Assembly: GCA_021811025.1 (NCBI GenBank)
Contig: JAJZPX010000112.1
Location: 1 to 6,656, forward strand
DNA from: Actinomycetes bacterium
GTDB lineage: Bacteria; Actinomycetota; Coriobacteriia; Anaerosomatales; JAJZPX01
Direction of reading: 5' to 3'
Length of the DNA stretch: 6,656 bases
Below, in pieces: positions 5,784-6,656 of this stretch. The notes under the pieces are model-generated. The model was not told the DNA's origin. It did no database searches and saw only the letters and a list, made by a program, of their open reading frames with translations. The position numbers and the translations under genes are program-made. The stretch's first letter is position 1, and each line of letters opens with the position of its first letter.

Positions 5784-5812
5784 AGGATAGGGGCGGCCAG
5801 GAGGAGTGTCAA
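5784..5812 (-). promoter_or_regulatory. Sigma-70-type promoter of the cytochrome b operon
   Basis: The -35 box TTGACA (5812-5807), a 17-nt spacer and the -10 box TATCCT (5789-5784) lie on the minus strand, 14 nt after the stop of the DUF3343 gene. No terminator is visible between that gene and the promoter, so some read-through from upstream is possible. The hexamers, the preceding CG and the bases just after the -10 box match the promoter at 2163-2134. Confidence 0.75.
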
Positions 5813-5826
5813 CGAGACCGCGACCG

Positions 5827-6069
5827 CTAGACATCGCTCATCGCCACCTCGCCGGTGGGCTGGATGGAAGCAGATACCAGCACGTCCCGGGCTCGTCCGG
5901 CATCGGAAGGCGGAAGGCGAAGCGCGATGCCGCACAGGGCGCCGAGCTCGTGCGGGGCGGGGACGGGCACGACGGCGAGGCCGGCGTCCTTCAGGAGCGC
6001 CTCCGCGGCCAGCGCATCGTGCGTGGAGGCGAAGCCGAACACGGCGAACTCGCGCTCTTCGCGGCTCAC
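5827..6069 (-). CDS. DUF3343 protein, putative sulfur/selenium carrier
   Basis: An 80-residue protein of the size typical for DUF3343. The visible family pattern is an N-terminal strand with F-x-S-T-H-D-A-L (residues 13-20), an alpha helix (AAEALLKDAG), V-P-x-P-x-E, then the conserved C-G (C46-G47) in CGIALRLPP, and a C-terminal helix. Members are described as putative Se/S carrier-like proteins, with the Cys as the likely site of persulfide or selenide transfer. The GTG start overlaps the TGA of the upstream cysteine desulfurase (GTGA), with GGGAG 5 nt before it inside that gene. This implies translational coupling and a shared pathway. A direct role in cytochrome function is not indicated. 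The family call rests on motif recognition only. Confidence 0.83.
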   Translation of the reverse strand: MSREEREFAVFGFASTHDALAAEALLKDAGLAVVPVPAPHELGALCGIALRLPPSDAGRARDVLVSASIQPTGEVAMSDV

Positions 6070-6656
6070 GCTCCCTCCCTCACGATCTCGCTCATCGCCG
6101 CGATCGCCGCCTCGATGTCGCCGGCGGTGTTGCCGAACCCGACGCCGAAGCGCACCGCCCCCGTCTCGATCGTCCCGAGAGCGCGGTGAGCCCAGGGCGC
6201 GCAGTGGAGGCCCGCGCGGACCGCGATCCCCCAGCGCTTGTCGAGCGCGAAGGCGATGCGGTCGGGCGGGATGCGGTCGTGCACGACGCTGACGACGGGC
6301 ACGCGCGGCGCGTCCGGCGCGGGCCCGAGCAGGCGGATGCCGGGGAGCTCGACGAGCCCTTCGGCGAGCTTGCGGGCAAGCGCGGCCTCCTCGGCGCGCT
6401 GGCGCTCGGCTCGGCCGTCCTCGGCGAGGAAGCGCGCCGCGGCGCCGAGGCCGGCGATGCCGGGCGTGTTGGGCGTGCCGGCCTCGTAGCGGTCGGGACG
6501 CGTCTCGGGCTGCGTCGGCAGCTCGGACGAGCCGCCGCCGGTGCCGCCCTGCAGCAGCTCGGAAACCTCGGCCGAGGGCGCGAGGTACAGCGCCCCGATG
6601 CCCTGCGGGCCGAGGAGGCCCTTGTGGCCGGAGACCGCGTACGCGTCGACCGCGAG
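6066..6656 (-). CDS. Class V aminotransferase / cysteine desulfurase family protein (C-terminal part)
   Basis: The last 196 residues of a PLP-dependent enzyme; the N-terminus lies beyond the right edge. Visible residue 12 is the PLP-binding lysine in SGHKGLLGPQG. It is followed by the GG-T-G-G-G-S-S loop (38-44), the R-x-E-A-G-T-x-N segment (here RYEAGTPNTPG), and RAGLHCAP with Cys 152, the position of the catalytic cysteine in SufS/CsdA-like desulfurases. These enzymes take sulfur (or selenium) from cysteine (or selenocysteine) as an enzyme-bound persulfide and pass it to an acceptor. The TGG-x-S-x4-Q-P-E-T-R style fits the desulfurase family that occurs beside DUF3343 genes and is often linked to selenium use. 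The overlap with the next gene supports a donor/carrier pair. It could alternatively serve ordinary Fe-S assembly. Confidence 0.9.
   Translation of the reverse strand, partial: LAVDAYAVSGHKGLLGPQGIGALYLAPSAEVSELLQGGTGGGSSELPTQPETRPDRYEAGTPNTPGIAGLGAAARFLAEDGRAERQRAEEAALARKLAEGLVELPGIRLLGPAPDAPRVPVVSVVHDRIPPDRIAFALDKRWGIAVRAGLHCAPWAHRALGTIETGAVRFGVGFGNTAGDIEAAIAAMSEIVREGA

Noticed and set aside
1..6656. CRISPR array, insertion sequence, tRNA or rRNA gene
   Set aside because: No regularly spaced repeats, transposase, terminal inverted repeats or RNA gene signatures were found; the repeated GTGGCA-like strings on the plus strand are simply the complement of CxxCH codons.

Overview
The window is GC-rich DNA, and every gene I can support lies on the minus strand, so the biology reads from right to left. 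It carries a compact electron-transfer locus: one membrane cytochrome b and three multiheme c-type cytochromes with 20, 13 and 7 predicted heme sites. That is 40 sites in total: 38 canonical CxxCH, one CX4CH and one CX8CH. The host is probably an anaerobic or respiratory bacterium that exports electrons, for example metal-reducing or syntrophic. The strong GC third-position bias, GTG/TTG starts and a cysteine desulfurase/DUF3343 pair would fit a Coriobacteriia-type actinobacterium (OPB41/Anaerosomatales-like) or a high-GC deltaproteobacterium. I cannot settle the phylum from the sequence alone.

Layout from right to left: (1) 6656-5827, the C-terminal part of a class V aminotransferase/cysteine desulfurase whose stop overlaps the start of a small DUF3343 protein (GTGA overlap), a putative sulfur/selenium-transfer pair. 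(2) 5812-5598, a sigma-70-like promoter (TTGACA-17-TATCCT) and a leader of about 180 nt holding a strong imperfect hairpin. (3) 5597-2264, an operon of HydC/HyaC-like cytochrome b, 7-heme cytochrome and 13-heme cytochrome, closed by a 14-bp-stem terminator at 2239-2205. (4) 2163-1917, a second promoter of the same design (TTGACA-18-TATCCT) and a long leader. (5) 1916-297, a membrane-anchored 20-heme cytochrome, followed by (6) 243-1, the start of a membrane-anchored protein with a TPR-like beginning, cut by the window edge.

The three multiheme proteins are built from shared parts. A six-heme module (A) occurs twice in tandem in the 20-heme protein and once at the N-terminus of the 13-heme protein. 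A seven-heme module (B) makes up nearly all of the 7-heme protein and the C-terminal half of the 13-heme protein. The 13-heme protein is thus an A+B hybrid of its two neighbours. The inferred path is menaquinol oxidation by cytochrome b in the membrane, then the 7-heme and 13-heme proteins, then the 20-heme protein outside the membrane. Matching promoters suggest the two units are expressed together. The electron acceptor cannot be read from this window.
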